Positions 25,472 to 35,671 of a stretch of DNA of 64,000 bases are shown here, piece by piece; positions within the stretch are counted from its first letter, which is position 1, and each line of letters begins with the position of its first letter. Origin of the DNA: an uncultured bacterium (lineage in GTDB: Bacteria; Hydrogenedentota; Hydrogenedentia; Hydrogenedentales; CAILVY01); assembly GCA_937951485.1 (NCBI GenBank), contig CALEDJ010000016.1, forward strand, positions 1-64,000, given 5' to 3'. Below the pieces are notes generated by a model. That model was not told the DNA's origin, did no database searches, and saw nothing but the letters and a program-made list of their open reading frames with translations. The position numbers and the translations under genes were made by a program.

Positions 25472-26404
25472 GTGGCGGAAACAATTCTGCCTTTTGAGCG
25501 AAGCATATATGATCTGATTGAGGCGGCAGGAAGGGCGGAGACGGTGGAGGAGCGGGCGGCTCTGCTCAAGCAGTCAGAAGCCGAACGCCTCCGCGTGTAC
25601 GCCAACCTCACCCCCTGGGAGCGCGTCCAGTTGGCGCGCCATCCCCGTCGCCCCCGGATGCTTGATTATACGAATCGCATCTTGGAGGACTTTATTGAAC
25701 TTCACGGCGACCGGGTCATCGGTGATGATCCGGCCATGGTCTGCGGTATCGGGCGTTTCCGGGGACGGACCATTTTCATTGCGGGACAGCAAAAAGGAGT
25801 AAGCACGGAGGAGAAGGTCTCGCGCAATTTCGGCATGGCGCACCCCTGGGGGTACCGCAAGGCGCAGCGCGTGTTCCGTCTGGCGGAACGGCTGGGCCAT
25901 CCTGTCGTCACGTTTGTGGACACGCCCGCCGCACATCCCGGCATTGAGGCGGAACAGCGCGGCCAGGGCTTTGCCATTGCGGAAAGCCTGCGGCTCTGCG
26001 CTGATCTGCGGGTGCCAATCCTTGCGGTCGTATTGAGCGAGGGGGGCAGCGGTGGGGCGCTCGCCATTGCGTTTGCCGACCGGGTATGTATGTTCCAATA
26101 TGCGGTGTACATGATTTGTCCGCCGGAGCGGTGTGCGGAAATTCTCTGGCGCGATGTCGAAAAAAAGGAATTGGCCGCCGCCGCGTTGAAGGTGACTGCC
26201 CAGGATTTGATGGACTTGGGCGCAATTGACGCAATATTGCCGGAACCACCCGGTGGAGCGCAGTACGACCCGGCGGGCGCGGCGGAAGTCTTGGCGTCCG
26301 AGATTGACAGATTCCTGGAGGCATGCCGACAAGGAGCGTATTCCGTTGAGAAACGGCGGGAAAAATTCAGGCGCATAGGACATTGGCTGGAGGAATCGTT
26401 GTAA
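25472..26404 (+). CDS. accA: Acetyl-CoA carboxylase carboxyltransferase subunit alpha
   Basis: 310 residues from the GTG at 25472, which gives the usual AccA start (AETILPFERSIYDLIE); upstream frame is unlikely to be coding. It contains the family landmarks: ERVQLARHPRRPRMLDY (about 50), HGDRVIGDDPA (about 75), GQQKG (about 103), NFGMAHPWGYRKA (about 118), DTPAAHPGIEAEQRGQ (about 147) and SEGGSGGALAIAFAD (about 187). With AccD it transfers the carboxyl group from carboxybiotin to acetyl-CoA, making malonyl-CoA for fatty acids. accD and the biotin subunits are not in the window. The DUF167 gene follows after 7 bp, so the two are probably one transcript. Confidence 0.95.
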   Translation: MAETILPFERSIYDLIEAAGRAETVEERAALLKQSEAERLRVYANLTPWERVQLARHPRRPRMLDYTNRILEDFIELHGDRVIGDDPAMVCGIGRFRGRTIFIAGQQKGVSTEEKVSRNFGMAHPWGYRKAQRVFRLAERLGHPVVTFVDTPAAHPGIEAEQRGQGFAIAESLRLCADLRVPILAVVLSEGGSGGALAIAFADRVCMFQYAVYMICPPERCAEILWRDVEKKELAAAALKVTAQDLMDLGAIDAILPEPPGGAQYDPAGAAEVLASEIDRFLEACRQGAYSVEKRREKFRRIGHWLEESL

Positions 26405-26411
26405 GAACCTT

Positions 26412-26699
26412 ATGGACACAGTGGAACAGAAAGACGGCTATGTCCTGTTGCATGTGCGGGTGCAGCCCAAGGCGTCGCGCAACGCAATTGTCTGTGAATC
26501 CGAGGGTCGTATCCGGATAGCGCTGACTGCACCGCCATCGGAGGGAGCCGCCAATCGCGCGCTGTGCGCGTTGGTGGCCAAAACGCTTGGACTGTCGAAG
26601 AGTGCCGTTTCCCTTGTTGCCGGTCACAAGGCGCGTGATAAATCCCTCCGCCTCGATGGAACCACCCGCGCGGCGGTGTTGCGACAATTGACATCTTGA
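26412..26699 (+). CDS. DUF167 (YggU) family protein
   Basis: 95 residues, the normal size for the family. The core shows LLHVRVQPKASRNAIV at the N-terminus, then LTAPPSEGAANRALC and LVAGHKARDKSLRL, matching the YggU pattern (V.P.A....I and APP.EGKAN..L). The fold is known but the biochemical role is not. It follows accA by 7 bp on the same strand. Confidence 0.92.
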   Translation: MDTVEQKDGYVLLHVRVQPKASRNAIVCESEGRIRIALTAPPSEGAANRALCALVAKTLGLSKSAVSLVAGHKARDKSLRLDGTTRAAVLRQLTS

Positions 26700-27054
26700 T
26701 TGCGGCTCGGATGCTGGGACTTCGAACACAGAGATTGCCATGTTTTCAACGAATTTTCCGGTTCGTCCACTGTTTTGTATTTGAACGTTACATAATGATA
26801 TCCTAGATGGCAAAGCACGACAGCGGCATCGAATGGAACGCCGATCTGCCGCAGAAGGGGGTGGAGAGTCTTTGTGTTGCAGGTGGTCTGACGCGGATGG
26901 CCGATACGCCGTGATGGAATGTAAAGGCGTGGTTGCTCAGGGGGCCGGTGTGTGCCAAGTTGCAACTATTTTAGCATACTGGAGATTATAGCGGCATAGT
27001 GGATTTTTGTTTTATTCAACCTTGTAAATATTCATTGGAAAAGGAGTTATTGTG
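26700..27054. other. Intergenic region without a visible gene
   Basis: About 350 bp between DUF167 and the PIN-TRAM gene. No coding frame with a plausible start and codon pattern, no tRNA and no strong hairpin plus T-run is seen. TTGCAA at 26960-26965 with GATTATA near 26984-26990 is a weak promoter candidate for the PIN-TRAM gene. AAGGAG at 27041-27046 is its ribosome site. Confidence 0.4.
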
Positions 27055-28086
27055 ATGACAATAAAAATCGTGCGGGGCATTTTCTTTCTGGCGTGCGTCG
27101 TTATGGGGGTTATCTGGGCGCGGTATCTGGCACAGGAATACTCCCCCGATGCCGGCGAATTGCCGTGGATGATCATTGGAGGCATGATTGGCGGCACGAC
27201 GGCGTTCGCGGTGTTTTTCCTGTTGCATTTTGTGACGCAGGAATTGTATGAACGCCTGGCGCCGGCGCTGGTGGCGATTGTCCTCGCAATGCTGGTTGGA
27301 TTTTTCATCGGACAGTACATCTTTCTGTGGTTCCCGAACACGGACTTCACGTTGCGGGTGTTTGTCACAGTGACCATGGTTCTGATTTTTGGGTTTGTGG
27401 GTATTTCTCTGGGGTTGACACATGCCTCAAAATGGGAATCGCTGATATCGGCGGTGCAGCGTCGGAATACCGAAGTGGCCGGCCTGAAACTGGTGGACAC
27501 GAGCGTCATCATTGACGGTCGCATTGCCGATGTATGCCAGACGGGTTTTGTGGAGGGGATGTTGCTTGTGCCCCGGTTTATTCTAAAGGAACTGCAGAAC
27601 ATTGCAGACTCCGCCGATGAACTGCGTCGCGCCAAGGGCCGCCATGGTCTTGATGTTCTCAAGGTGCTGCAGGACCCTGAGAAATCCCATGTGCAACTGA
27701 AGATAATCGAGGACGATCCGAAAGATATTCGTGAGGTGGACGGAAAACTGGTTACGCTTGCGCGACAATATCACGCGAAGATTCTGACCAATGATTTCAA
27801 TCTGAACAAGGTGGCGCAAATCGAAGGCATTCAGGTGCTGAACATCAATGACCTCGCCAATGCCCTGAAGCCGGTGGTGCTGCCCGATGAACAAATGGAA
27901 ATCAAGGTCATTAAAGAAGGCAAGGAACCAACACAGGGTGTCGGTTACCTTGATGACGGCACGATGGTGGTGGTGGATGGGGGGCGGGCGTACATGGGCA
28001 GAACGGTGTCGGTGCTGGTGACCAGCGTGTTGCAAACCACCGCCGGCCGCATGATCTTCACCCGCTTCAACGGTCTGGTACAGTGA
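27055..28086 (+). CDS. Membrane PIN-TRAM domain protein (YacL-like)
   Basis: 343 residues from the ATG at 27055 (AAGGAG at 27041-27046; a GTG one codon earlier is possible). Four hydrophobic helices occupy residues about 4-120. A PIN nuclease-like domain follows, opening [15 protein letters not shown] with the first acidic residue, later [18 protein letters not shown] and [12 protein letters not shown] with further conserved Asp. A TRAM-like RNA-binding domain closes the protein ([17 protein letters not shown]). YacL-type proteins precede ispD-ispF in many bacteria, as here: ispD begins at 28083 inside its stop codon (GTGA). The exact role, perhaps RNA cleavage at the membrane, is not established. 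Confidence 0.9.
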   Translation: MTIKIVRGIFFLACVVMGVIWARYLAQEYSPDAGELPWMIIGGMIGGTTAFAVFFLLHFVTQELYERLAPALVAIVLAMLVGFFIGQYIFLWFPNTDFTLRVFVTVTMVLIFGFVGISLGLTHASKWESLISAVQRRNTEVAGLKLVDTSVIIDGRIADVCQTGFVEGMLLVPRFILKELQNIADSADELRRAKGRHGLDVLKVLQDPEKSHVQLKIIEDDPKDIREVDGKLVTLARQYHAKILTNDFNLNKVAQIEGIQVLNINDLANALKPVVLPDEQMEIKVIKEGKEPTQGVGYLDDGTMVVVDGGRAYMGRTVSVLVTSVLQTTAGRMIFTRFNGLVQ

Positions 28087-28769
28087 ATGCGCAATTGCTG
28101 ATTCCCGCCGCGGGGATGGGGCAACGCCTGGGACGCGGCCCGAAAGCCCTTGTGGAATTGGCGGGTGTTCCGTTGCTTGCGCGCACTTTGGCCCGCTTTT
28201 CCGGGACAGGTCTATTGGATGGGGCTGTGCTTGTCTGTCCACCAGATGGAACGGTATCTTTTCAGGATATGTTGCAACGGCATTTCCCTGGCAATCGTTG
28301 GCAACTGGTCCCCGGGGGCGCAGAACGTCAGGATTCGGTGTGGAACGGTCTTGCTGCGCTGGATGACAGTACGGAAATTGTGGTGATCCATGATGCGGCC
28401 CGCCCGTTTGCGCCGCTGGATGCCATCCGGGCATCCATTGACGCGGCGCAGCAATATGGCGCGGCGAGCGTCGCGATCCCTGTGGTGGACACCATTTTTC
28501 AAGCGGACCAGGATGCCTGGCTGGAGTCCACCCCCCCGCGCGGATGCCTGTGGGCATGCCAGACGCCGCAGACTTTCCGCGTTGAACTGATTCGCGAGGC
28601 GCACCGTCGCGCCCGCGCCGAAGGCCGCATGGGCACCGATGACGCCACCCTCGTGCGCTGGACGGGGGCGCGGGTAAAACTTGTCCATGGCGCGTGGTTG
28701 AATTTCAAAGTGACCAGTCCCGAGGATTTTGCCTTGGCCGAAGTCGTCATAAAGGAGGGTTTGGCATGA
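28083..28769 (+). CDS. ispD: 2-C-methyl-D-erythritol 4-phosphate cytidylyltransferase
   Basis: 228 residues, start GTG at 28083 overlapping the previous stop. IspD landmarks are present: [20 protein letters not shown] for CTP binding, [22 protein letters not shown], and [10 protein letters not shown] with the later TDDATLV. It joins CTP and methylerythritol 4-phosphate to make CDP-ME in the non-mevalonate isoprenoid pathway. It overlaps ispF by four bases (ATGA at 28766-28769), so the two are translationally coupled. Confidence 0.95.
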   Translation: MNAQLLIPAAGMGQRLGRGPKALVELAGVPLLARTLARFSGTGLLDGAVLVCPPDGTVSFQDMLQRHFPGNRWQLVPGGAERQDSVWNGLAALDDSTEIVVIHDAARPFAPLDAIRASIDAAQQYGAASVAIPVVDTIFQADQDAWLESTPPRGCLWACQTPQTFRVELIREAHRRARAEGRMGTDDATLVRWTGARVKLVHGAWLNFKVTSPEDFALAEVVIKEGLA

Positions 28770-29242
28770 TGCGCATTGGTATTGGCTATGATTTACACCG
28801 GTTGGAAGAAGGACGCAAACTGCTCCTCGGCGGTGTGCCGATTCCACATGAAAAAGGACTCGCAGGCCATTCGGACGCCGATGTGTTGTGTCATGCCATT
28901 GCGGATGCCATTTTCGGCGCAGCGGCGCTGGGCGATATTGGTTCCCATTTCCCCGATACAGACGCCCGGTACCGGAATGCGGACAGCGTCGAACTGCTCA
29001 TGATCTCGTGCCGCCTGGTCCGCGCCGCTGGTTATCGCATCGTCAACGTGGACGCGAACATTGTCGCGGACTATCCAAAATTGCAGCCGCATATGGACGC
29101 CATCCGCGCGCGATTGGCGGAAGCGTTGGGCGTTGAGAAGCACCGGGTCTCGGTCAAGGCCAAAACCAACGAGGGCGTTGGACCGGAAGGCCGCCGGGAA
29201 GCCATCAGCGCCCACGCGGCCGTGCTCTTGGAAATGAATTGA
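28766..29242 (+). CDS. ispF: 2-C-methyl-D-erythritol 2,4-cyclodiphosphate synthase
   Basis: 158 residues from the ATG at 28766, with AAGGAGG at 28752-28758; a second ATG follows directly. All signature segments are present: [20 protein letters not shown] with the Asp-x-His zinc ligands, [20 protein letters not shown] with the third zinc His, [12 protein letters not shown], and [17 protein letters not shown] near the C-terminus. It forms the cyclic diphosphate MEcPP two steps after IspD. The open frame extends upstream inside ispD but only this start gives the family's usual length. Confidence 0.95.
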   Translation: MMRIGIGYDLHRLEEGRKLLLGGVPIPHEKGLAGHSDADVLCHAIADAIFGAAALGDIGSHFPDTDARYRNADSVELLMISCRLVRAAGYRIVNVDANIVADYPKLQPHMDAIRARLAEALGVEKHRVSVKAKTNEGVGPEGRREAISAHAAVLLEMN

Positions 29243-29380
29243 CCACAGTTTCCCCATGCCGTTGAACAGTCCGGAATTGCGCGCTTTCCCTCGCCGAACG
29301 AGGGGAAGGCGCGCCAGGATAAGGGGCGATACGCGTACGACTGTGTCCCTTTGTGAGAGCGAAGAGCGGTGGAAACTCTT

Positions 29381-29430
29381 CAGGCTGAAGCCCGGACTCC
29401 AAAACGTTTACAGCACGGGCTGAAGCCTGT
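29381..29430 (-). repeat. Two copies of the ACAGGCTTCAGCCTGT-type dispersed repeat
   Basis: CAGGCTGAAGCCCG (29381-29394) followed by GACTCCAAAAC, and ACGGGCTGAAGCCTGT (29415-29430) followed by ATCCCAAAAC. Read on the minus strand they are copies of the family also found at 30247-30270 and 34315-34420, where the palindrome is preceded by TGGAGT. They fill the gap between ispF and tlyA. Confidence 0.75.
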
Positions 29431-29447
29431 ATCCCAAAACTCAAGTC

Positions 29448-30188
29448 ATGGAAAAGATTCGGCTTGACATACTGGTGCAAAAGCAGTCGGGGATTTCGCG
29501 CGTGCGCGCGCAGGACCTGATTCTTGCGGGACAAGTATTTCTGGCCGATGGACGGTGCGCCGACAAACCGGGCATGCACGTACCTGCAGATGCCGTGCTG
29601 CAGATTCGCCGACAGCCGCGTTTTGTCAGCCGGGCGGGGGAAAAACTCGATGCGGCGATGGAAGCGTTTCATCTCGATGTCACTGGAGAAACAGCCATTG
29701 ACGTCGGCGCTTCCACGGGGGGATTTACCGATTGCCTGCTGCAGCGCGGCGCAGCCAAAGTCTATGCCGTTGATGTGGGACATGGACAACTGACCGCGTC
29801 CCTGCGTGAAGATGCCCGGGTTGTGGTGCTGGAGCGCTGCAACATCCGCAGCATCAGCCCCGACCTTGTGCCTGATGGTCCCACCTTTTTCACCGTGGAC
29901 TGCTCGTTCATTTCACTGCGCCATGTGCTTCCCCCCATGTTGGGGGTGCTTGGAGAACATTCCCGGGGCGTAGTGTTGATCAAGCCGCAGTTCGAGGCGG
30001 GCCGCCAATACGTTGGCAAGGGCGGTGTCATACGCAACGCTCATGTCCATCACCGTGTAATTGAAGAAATCAAAGCCTTCGCGATCTCACAGGGATTCAC
30101 CCGATTTGAAGTGATTCCCTCGCCCCTCCAAGGCCCTGCTGGAAATCGGGAATTCCTGGCATACTTGGATAAAGAGGCCGGGGCGTGA
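29448..30188 (+). CDS. tlyA: TlyA-type rRNA 2'-O-methyltransferase
   Basis: 246 residues from the ATG at 29448. An S4 RNA-binding domain (about residues 4-62, RLDILVQKQSGISRVRAQDLI) is joined to a SAM methyltransferase domain starting RFVSRAGEKLDAAMEAF. The SAM-binding motif I is DVGASTGGFTDCLLQRGA, followed by VDVGHGQL, VDCSFISL and IKPQFEAG with the catalytic lysine. TlyA enzymes methylate 16S and/or 23S rRNA cytidine 2'-OH. The gene is preceded by dispersed repeat copies and no clear ribosome site. Confidence 0.93.
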   Translation: MEKIRLDILVQKQSGISRVRAQDLILAGQVFLADGRCADKPGMHVPADAVLQIRRQPRFVSRAGEKLDAAMEAFHLDVTGETAIDVGASTGGFTDCLLQRGAAKVYAVDVGHGQLTASLREDARVVVLERCNIRSISPDLVPDGPTFFTVDCSFISLRHVLPPMLGVLGEHSRGVVLIKPQFEAGRQYVGKGGVIRNAHVHHRVIEEIKAFAISQGFTRFEVIPSPLQGPAGNREFLAYLDKEAGA

Positions 30189-30246
30189 ATTACTGTGCCC
30201 CGGAAGTGCGCCGCGCCATATGCGGTCGGGACACCTCCGTCGAATT

Positions 30247-30270
30247 CTGGAGTACAGGCTTTAGCCTGTG
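30247..30270 (+). repeat. Copy of the ACAGGCTTTAGCCTGT palindromic repeat
   Basis: TGGAGT followed by the perfect palindrome ACAGGCT-TT-AGCCTGT at 30254-30269. It belongs to the family at 29381-29430 and 34315-34420 and sits between tlyA and recN. Confidence 0.8.
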
Positions 30271-30448
30271 GGTATCCAGGCGAGGCGTCTGCGCTGCTTC
30301 ATCCTTCATCCCTTTGCTTTCCGCATTTTCTGTTTTGCCATAGCAGCGCATCCTTACTTGAAGTCGGATTCATGGTGGGGCATACTAACGCCGCTTCTGG
30401 CTGTTGTGGCGCACAAGGATTTAAGCCGCCGGGGAAACGGACGTAACA

Positions 30449-32113
30449 TTGCTTGAAACGCTCCGCATCAGAAACTTCGCCATCATTGATGAGATCGAGG
30501 TGGAGTTCCATCCTGGTTTCAATGTGCTGACCGGAGAAACCGGGGCCGGAAAGTCCATTGTGGTCGGCGCGTTGAATCTGGTGTTGGGCGCGCGCGCCTC
30601 GGCGGATGTGTTGCGCGAGGGAGCGGACCGCGCCACGGTGGAAGCATTGTTTCGTGTTGCCCGACCATCCCGCCGGCTGGCGCGTCTGCTGGAATCTCAG
30701 GACATCGCGTTGGAGGACGGCGCCTTGCTGCTGTCGCGCGTGGTTGCGGCGGACGGGCGCAGCCGGGCCTACGCGGGCGGCAAGATGACGCCGGTATCGG
30801 CGCTTGCCGAAATCGGTGACGAGTTGGTGGATTTGCACGGCCAACATGATCACCAATCACTGCTGAAGACCGAACGACAATTGGAACTTCTGGACGCTTT
30901 CGGGGAAACCGCGCCTTTGGCGACGGAAGTTGCGGAAATGGTGGCACGCCTTCGCGCATTGGACCGCGAAATTGCCGATTTGGACCGCGACGATCGCGAC
31001 CGGGCGCGCCGTGTGGACTTCTTGCAGCATGAAATCCGTGAGATAGACGCCGCGCAGTTGATTCCGGGCGAAGATGAGGAACTGAAGGCGCAGTTGCACC
31101 GGATCACGCACGCCGAAATGATTCACGGGCTGGCCACGCGCGTTCATGGCGTCCTATACGAGAATGAGGACGGCGCGGCGGTGGATGCCATAGACGCGGC
31201 GCTGCGCGACCTGCGGGAATTGGAGCGGATTGATCCCGCTTTTGGTGACTTGGCCAGACAGTTGGAGGGCGCGCGCGGCATAGTGGAATCCGCGGCCATG
31301 GAAACACGGACGCGCGCAGCGCATATCGAATTTGACCCCGAAACGTTGGATACCGTAAACATCCGGCTCGCGCTGATTGGCGATTTGAAACGCAAGTATG
31401 GCGCAAGCATTGATGAGATTCTTGCCTATCGCGAAACCGCCGCGCGCGAAGTGGATGCTTATGTCCGCCGTGATGAGCGCCTGGATGCTTTGCGCCGAGA
31501 ACGCGACGAATTGGGGCGCACGGCACAGCGGGCGGCCGGGGATTTGTCGAAGAAGCGCCGCGCTGCTGCCCAACGACTTGACCGACAGGTGGCCGAGGCC
31601 TTGCAGGATCTGGGCATGAAAGGCGCACAGTTTCAGACTGAGTTCAAGGAGACAGCCTTATGCGGGGATGGCGTGGATCATATTGAATTCCTTCTCAGTG
31701 CAAACGTGGGCGAAAAGCCAAAGCCGTTGCGACAGATTGCATCAGGGGGGGAAATCTCGCGGATCATGCTCGCTTTGAAGGCGGTATTTGCGCAAGCGGA
31801 CCACATCCCCACCCTGATTTTTGATGAGATTGACGCAGGGGTCGGCGGCGCGACGGCACGGAAGGTCGCAGTGAAATTGGCGGCGCTTGCGAAGAGCCAT
31901 CAGTTGATCTGTATCTCCCATATACCTCAGATTGCGGCGGCGGCGGGCGCGCATTACCAGGTGTTCAAGGTGACAATGAAAGGGCGGAGCGTGGCCCGCA
32001 TGGTGGAAATGACGGATACGGACAGGGTTAAAGAGGTGGCACGTCTCCTTGACGGCACCGTGTCGGAACTCAGCATGGAACACGCCCGAGATCTGCTGGG
32101 GAAAAAGTTATAA
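30449..32113 (+). CDS. recN: DNA repair protein RecN
   Basis: 554 residues. The TTG start at 30449 gives LETLRIRNFAIIDEIEVEFH, the family's exact N-terminus; no ATG is available. The SMC-like ATPase has the Walker A GETGAGKS (about residue 30), a DLHGQHDHQSLL segment (about 133), central coiled coils (about 150-370), a signature-like ASGGEISRIMLALK (about 430) and Walker B LIFDEIDAGVGG (about 453), then CISHIPQIAA. RecN bridges DNA ends during double-strand break repair. The usual length is about 550, so the gene is complete. Confidence 0.95.
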   Translation: MLETLRIRNFAIIDEIEVEFHPGFNVLTGETGAGKSIVVGALNLVLGARASADVLREGADRATVEALFRVARPSRRLARLLESQDIALEDGALLLSRVVAADGRSRAYAGGKMTPVSALAEIGDELVDLHGQHDHQSLLKTERQLELLDAFGETAPLATEVAEMVARLRALDREIADLDRDDRDRARRVDFLQHEIREIDAAQLIPGEDEELKAQLHRITHAEMIHGLATRVHGVLYENEDGAAVDAIDAALRDLRELERIDPAFGDLARQLEGARGIVESAAMETRTRAAHIEFDPETLDTVNIRLALIGDLKRKYGASIDEILAYRETAAREVDAYVRRDERLDALRRERDELGRTAQRAAGDLSKKRRAAAQRLDRQVAEALQDLGMKGAQFQTEFKETALCGDGVDHIEFLLSANVGEKPKPLRQIASGGEISRIMLALKAVFAQADHIPTLIFDEIDAGVGGATARKVAVKLAALAKSHQLICISHIPQIAAAAGAHYQVFKVTMKGRSVARMVEMTDTDRVKEVARLLDGTVSELSMEHARDLLGKKL

Positions 32114-32334
32114 AAATAAGAGAGAATGCGCCGATTAACGACTTCGGGCAACTGAAGTTTCCTGCTTCAAATTTAGATTTTTTATGGAACAGTGATCTTT
32201 TGAAATTCTCTTGCACTTACGGCCAATTCAGCCCAAAGCATTATTCAGGAAGGGCTATGTGGTCAAAGTAATGATTGCCTTGTAATCATGTCATGGGTTT
32301 CTGCAATTTGATTAACGTAGAGGAGTAGCCTTGT

Positions 32335-32913
32335 ATGGAGATGCCTAGAATACAAATCGGCGTCATGGGATCGGCCGGCGGCAGGATGGATGCTCAAGTA
32401 GTGGCGCATTGCATGGAATTGGGTCGCGCCATTGCTGACGCAGGATGCGCCATCATCACTGGCGGTTGCCCGGGTCTCCCCCACTTTGCGGTTATCGGCT
32501 GTAAAGAGCGCGGAGGCCTGACAGTAGGGGTCTCCCCCGCGCTCAGTTTGCAGGAGCATGTGGACCTCTATAAAAGCCCGACAGACCATATTGACGTCAT
32601 GATCTACACCGGAGCGGGGTTGATGGGACGCGAAGTGATCGGGGTGCGCAGTTGCGATATTGTGATTATCGTGGGCGGTCGCTCGGGCACGCTGGGTGAA
32701 TTCGCGATTGCCTACGACGAGGGCCGTCCCATCGGCGTGCTGACGGGCACGGGCGGTGTGGCCGACCATGTGGATGATTTCCTCCCTGTCATTCAAAAAG
32801 CAACGGGATCGCGGATCATTTTTGACGACAATCCCCGGCGCCTGATTGAAAGATGTGTGGCCTCCTTCAAGGAGCATCCTCCGGTGATTCGGCAACGGGA
32901 GTCGGCATTATGA
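32335..32913 (+). CDS. SLOG/LOG-type nucleotide-binding protein (TIGR00725-like)
   Basis: 192 residues from the ATG at 32335. The Rossmann-like fold shows GVMGSAGGRM, then IITGGCPGLPHFAVIGCKERG and the phosphate-binding loop VGGRSGTLGEFAIAYDEGRPIGVL, which resembles the PGGxGTxxE of cytokinin-activating LOG enzymes but is not identical. Members of this branch bind nucleotides; their reactions are mostly unproven. The stop overlaps the start of the beta-CASP RNase (ATGA at 32910-32913), a tight coupling that suggests the protein senses a ligand for, or works with, that nuclease. Confidence 0.82.
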   Translation: MEMPRIQIGVMGSAGGRMDAQVVAHCMELGRAIADAGCAIITGGCPGLPHFAVIGCKERGGLTVGVSPALSLQEHVDLYKSPTDHIDVMIYTGAGLMGREVIGVRSCDIVIIVGGRSGTLGEFAIAYDEGRPIGVLTGTGGVADHVDDFLPVIQKATGSRIIFDDNPRRLIERCVASFKEHPPVIRQRESAL

Positions 32914-34289
32914 AGATCACCTCATACGGCGGAGCGATGGAGGTTACCGGCAGCAAGCATCTGGTCGAGGTGAACGGTGCGCGCATCCTGCTGGAATGCG
33001 GCATGTTTCAGGGCAGGCGCGAAGAATCGAGCCGCAAGAACCGGGCACTGGGCTTTGACGCGGAAAAAATTCACACGCTTGTGCTCAGTCATGCGCACAT
33101 TGACCACAGCGGACTGCTGCCGATGATGGCGAAGGGGGGGTATCGGGGGCCGGTCTATGCCACGGCGGCGACGCGCGACCTCTGTTCCATCATGCTGATG
33201 GACAGCGCGCACATTCAACAACGCGACGCGGAATGGCTCAGTCAGAAGCAGCGCACCTTTGTTCCCCCACTCTACGCGCCGGAGGATGTCCAGGAGATCA
33301 TGCGGCGATTCGTGGGCGTGCCCTACGAAGTCCCCATGCCGCTGCTATCCAACGTGCGGTTGACCTTCCATGACGCGGGGCACGTGCTTGGGTCTGCGAT
33401 GGTTGAACTGGAGTGCAAAGAAAACGGCCGCACGCGGCGCATTGTTTTCAGCGGCGATATAGGCCGGAAAAACACGCCGATTCTGCGTGACCCGTGGGAA
33501 CCGCGCGACGCGGATATCGTGATCATGGAAAGCACATACGGCAACAGAGAGCACAAGCCCGTGGAGCAGGTGGACGAAAAATTCGCCGCCATTGTGCATG
33601 AGGCGTATGATCGGGGAGGGAAGATTATCATCCCCAGTTTTGCGCTGGAACGCGCCCAGGAGGTCATCTATGCGCTGCAGCGCCTGGAAATGAAAGAGGC
33701 CATTCCTGTGATTCCGGTATATGTAGACAGCCCTCTCACCGTGAACATCACCGAGGTGTTTCGCCTGCACACGGAGGCGTTCGACAAGAATTTCCAGGCA
33801 TTGATGCGCGAAGCGCGCGATCCTTTTGAACTGCAAAACATCCGGTACATCCGCAGCCAGGCTGAGTCCATGGAATTGAACAACCTCAAAGGCCCGGCGA
33901 TCATCATCTCGGCGTCGGGCATGTGTGAATATGGACGCATTCTTCACCATCTCAGGAACAACTGTGAAGATCCCCGCAATATTATCCTGATCGTTGGTTT
34001 TCAAGCCCATCACACCTTGGGCCGCCGCATCGTCGAGCGTAACCGCACCATCAAAATCTTCGGCGTTCCGAGGGAACTCAATGCGCAGGTGCGGATCATG
34101 AACGAATTCAGCGCGCACGCCGGAAGAACGGAGTTGATCGAATTTGCAAAGCGCTTCAAGGGCAGGGCGGAGCGCATTCTTCTGGTGCACGGCGAAACCG
34201 AGGCCATCACCGCGCTCCAAGCAGACCTGGCGTCGGAAGGACTTGACAACGTTTCGATTCAGGAAGAGAGCGTTCCCGTGGAAACATGA
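32910..34289 (+). CDS. Metallo-beta-lactamase/beta-CASP ribonuclease (CPSF73-like)
   Basis: 459 residues from the ATG at 32910, overlapping the previous stop. The metallo-beta-lactamase part has LSHAHIDHSGLLP (about residue 55, zinc ligands), DAGHVLGSA (about 155), FSGDIGR (about 185) and ESTYGNREH (about 207). The beta-CASP insert has IPSFALERAQEV and the later SASGMCEYGRILHHL. The RNA-specificity end shows VGFQAHHTLGRR, NEFSAHAG and LVHGETEA. This is the bacterial relative of the eukaryotic mRNA 3'-end nuclease CPSF73 and of archaeal aCPSF; it should cut RNA in the cytoplasm. It is cotranscribed with the SLOG protein. Confidence 0.92.
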   Translation: MKITSYGGAMEVTGSKHLVEVNGARILLECGMFQGRREESSRKNRALGFDAEKIHTLVLSHAHIDHSGLLPMMAKGGYRGPVYATAATRDLCSIMLMDSAHIQQRDAEWLSQKQRTFVPPLYAPEDVQEIMRRFVGVPYEVPMPLLSNVRLTFHDAGHVLGSAMVELECKENGRTRRIVFSGDIGRKNTPILRDPWEPRDADIVIMESTYGNREHKPVEQVDEKFAAIVHEAYDRGGKIIIPSFALERAQEVIYALQRLEMKEAIPVIPVYVDSPLTVNITEVFRLHTEAFDKNFQALMREARDPFELQNIRYIRSQAESMELNNLKGPAIIISASGMCEYGRILHHLRNNCEDPRNIILIVGFQAHHTLGRRIVERNRTIKIFGVPRELNAQVRIMNEFSAHAGRTELIEFAKRFKGRAERILLVHGETEAITALQADLASEGLDNVSIQEESVPVET

Positions 34290-34314
34290 GTTATCCGGAC
34301 TTTGCCAAAACGAC

Positions 34315-34420
34315 TGGAGTACAGGCTTCAGTCTGTTATGCTTCCGGGCGGAACACCTGCGCTACAGTTTTGGAGTACAGGCATCAGCCTGTTATGAATT
34401 GCCGGCGCCACATTTGCGCT
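34315..34420 (+). repeat. Direct duplication of the dispersed palindromic repeat
   Basis: Copy one at 34315-34363 and copy two at 34371-34420 are about 50 bp each with a period near 56. Both start TGGAGT, contain ACAGGCTTCAGTCTGT (34321-34336) or ACAGGCATCAGCCTGT (34377-34392), then TTATG and end in TGCGCT. They belong to the family seen at 29381-29430 and 30247-30270. Confidence 0.8.
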
Positions 34421-34460
34421 CCGGGGCATGCCCCTCGCAGCAGACCGTTTTCCCCTGAAA

Positions 34461-34491
34461 TTGGAAACAGGGCTTGAATGTGCTCTATAAT
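34461..34491 (+). promoter_or_regulatory. Sigma-70 promoter of the mreBCD-mrdAB-rng operon
   Basis: A perfect TATAAT at 34486-34491 is preceded by TTGGAA at 34461-34466 with a long 19-nt spacer. The start point would be near 34498, giving a leader of about 95 nt with a small hairpin. Confidence 0.6.
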
Positions 34492-34588
34492 GAGCGGCGT
34501 GAAAATGTGCCTGTTCCAAGTCTCTGTTTTTCCTTGTTTTCTGATGTTATTTTGCGCCACCCGGGAGTGGCGTTGGGTGAAAGGGTGA

Positions 34589-35619
<1,031 letters not shown>

Positions 35620-35620
<1 letters not shown>

Positions 35621-35657
35621 CAACGCTATTGTGGAGCGAAGCGCTCCCGAGCGTTGC
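35620..35657 (+). other. Intercistronic hairpin between mreB and mreC
   Basis: GCAACGCT (35620-35627) pairs with AGCGTTGC (35650-35657), with an inner GGAGCG/CGCTCC stem (35633-35638, 35642-35647). It overlaps the last base of the mreB stop codon. There is no T-run, so it is more likely an RNA-processing or stability element than a full terminator. Confidence 0.6.
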
Positions 35658-35671
35658 CCGAGTAAAGGCCT

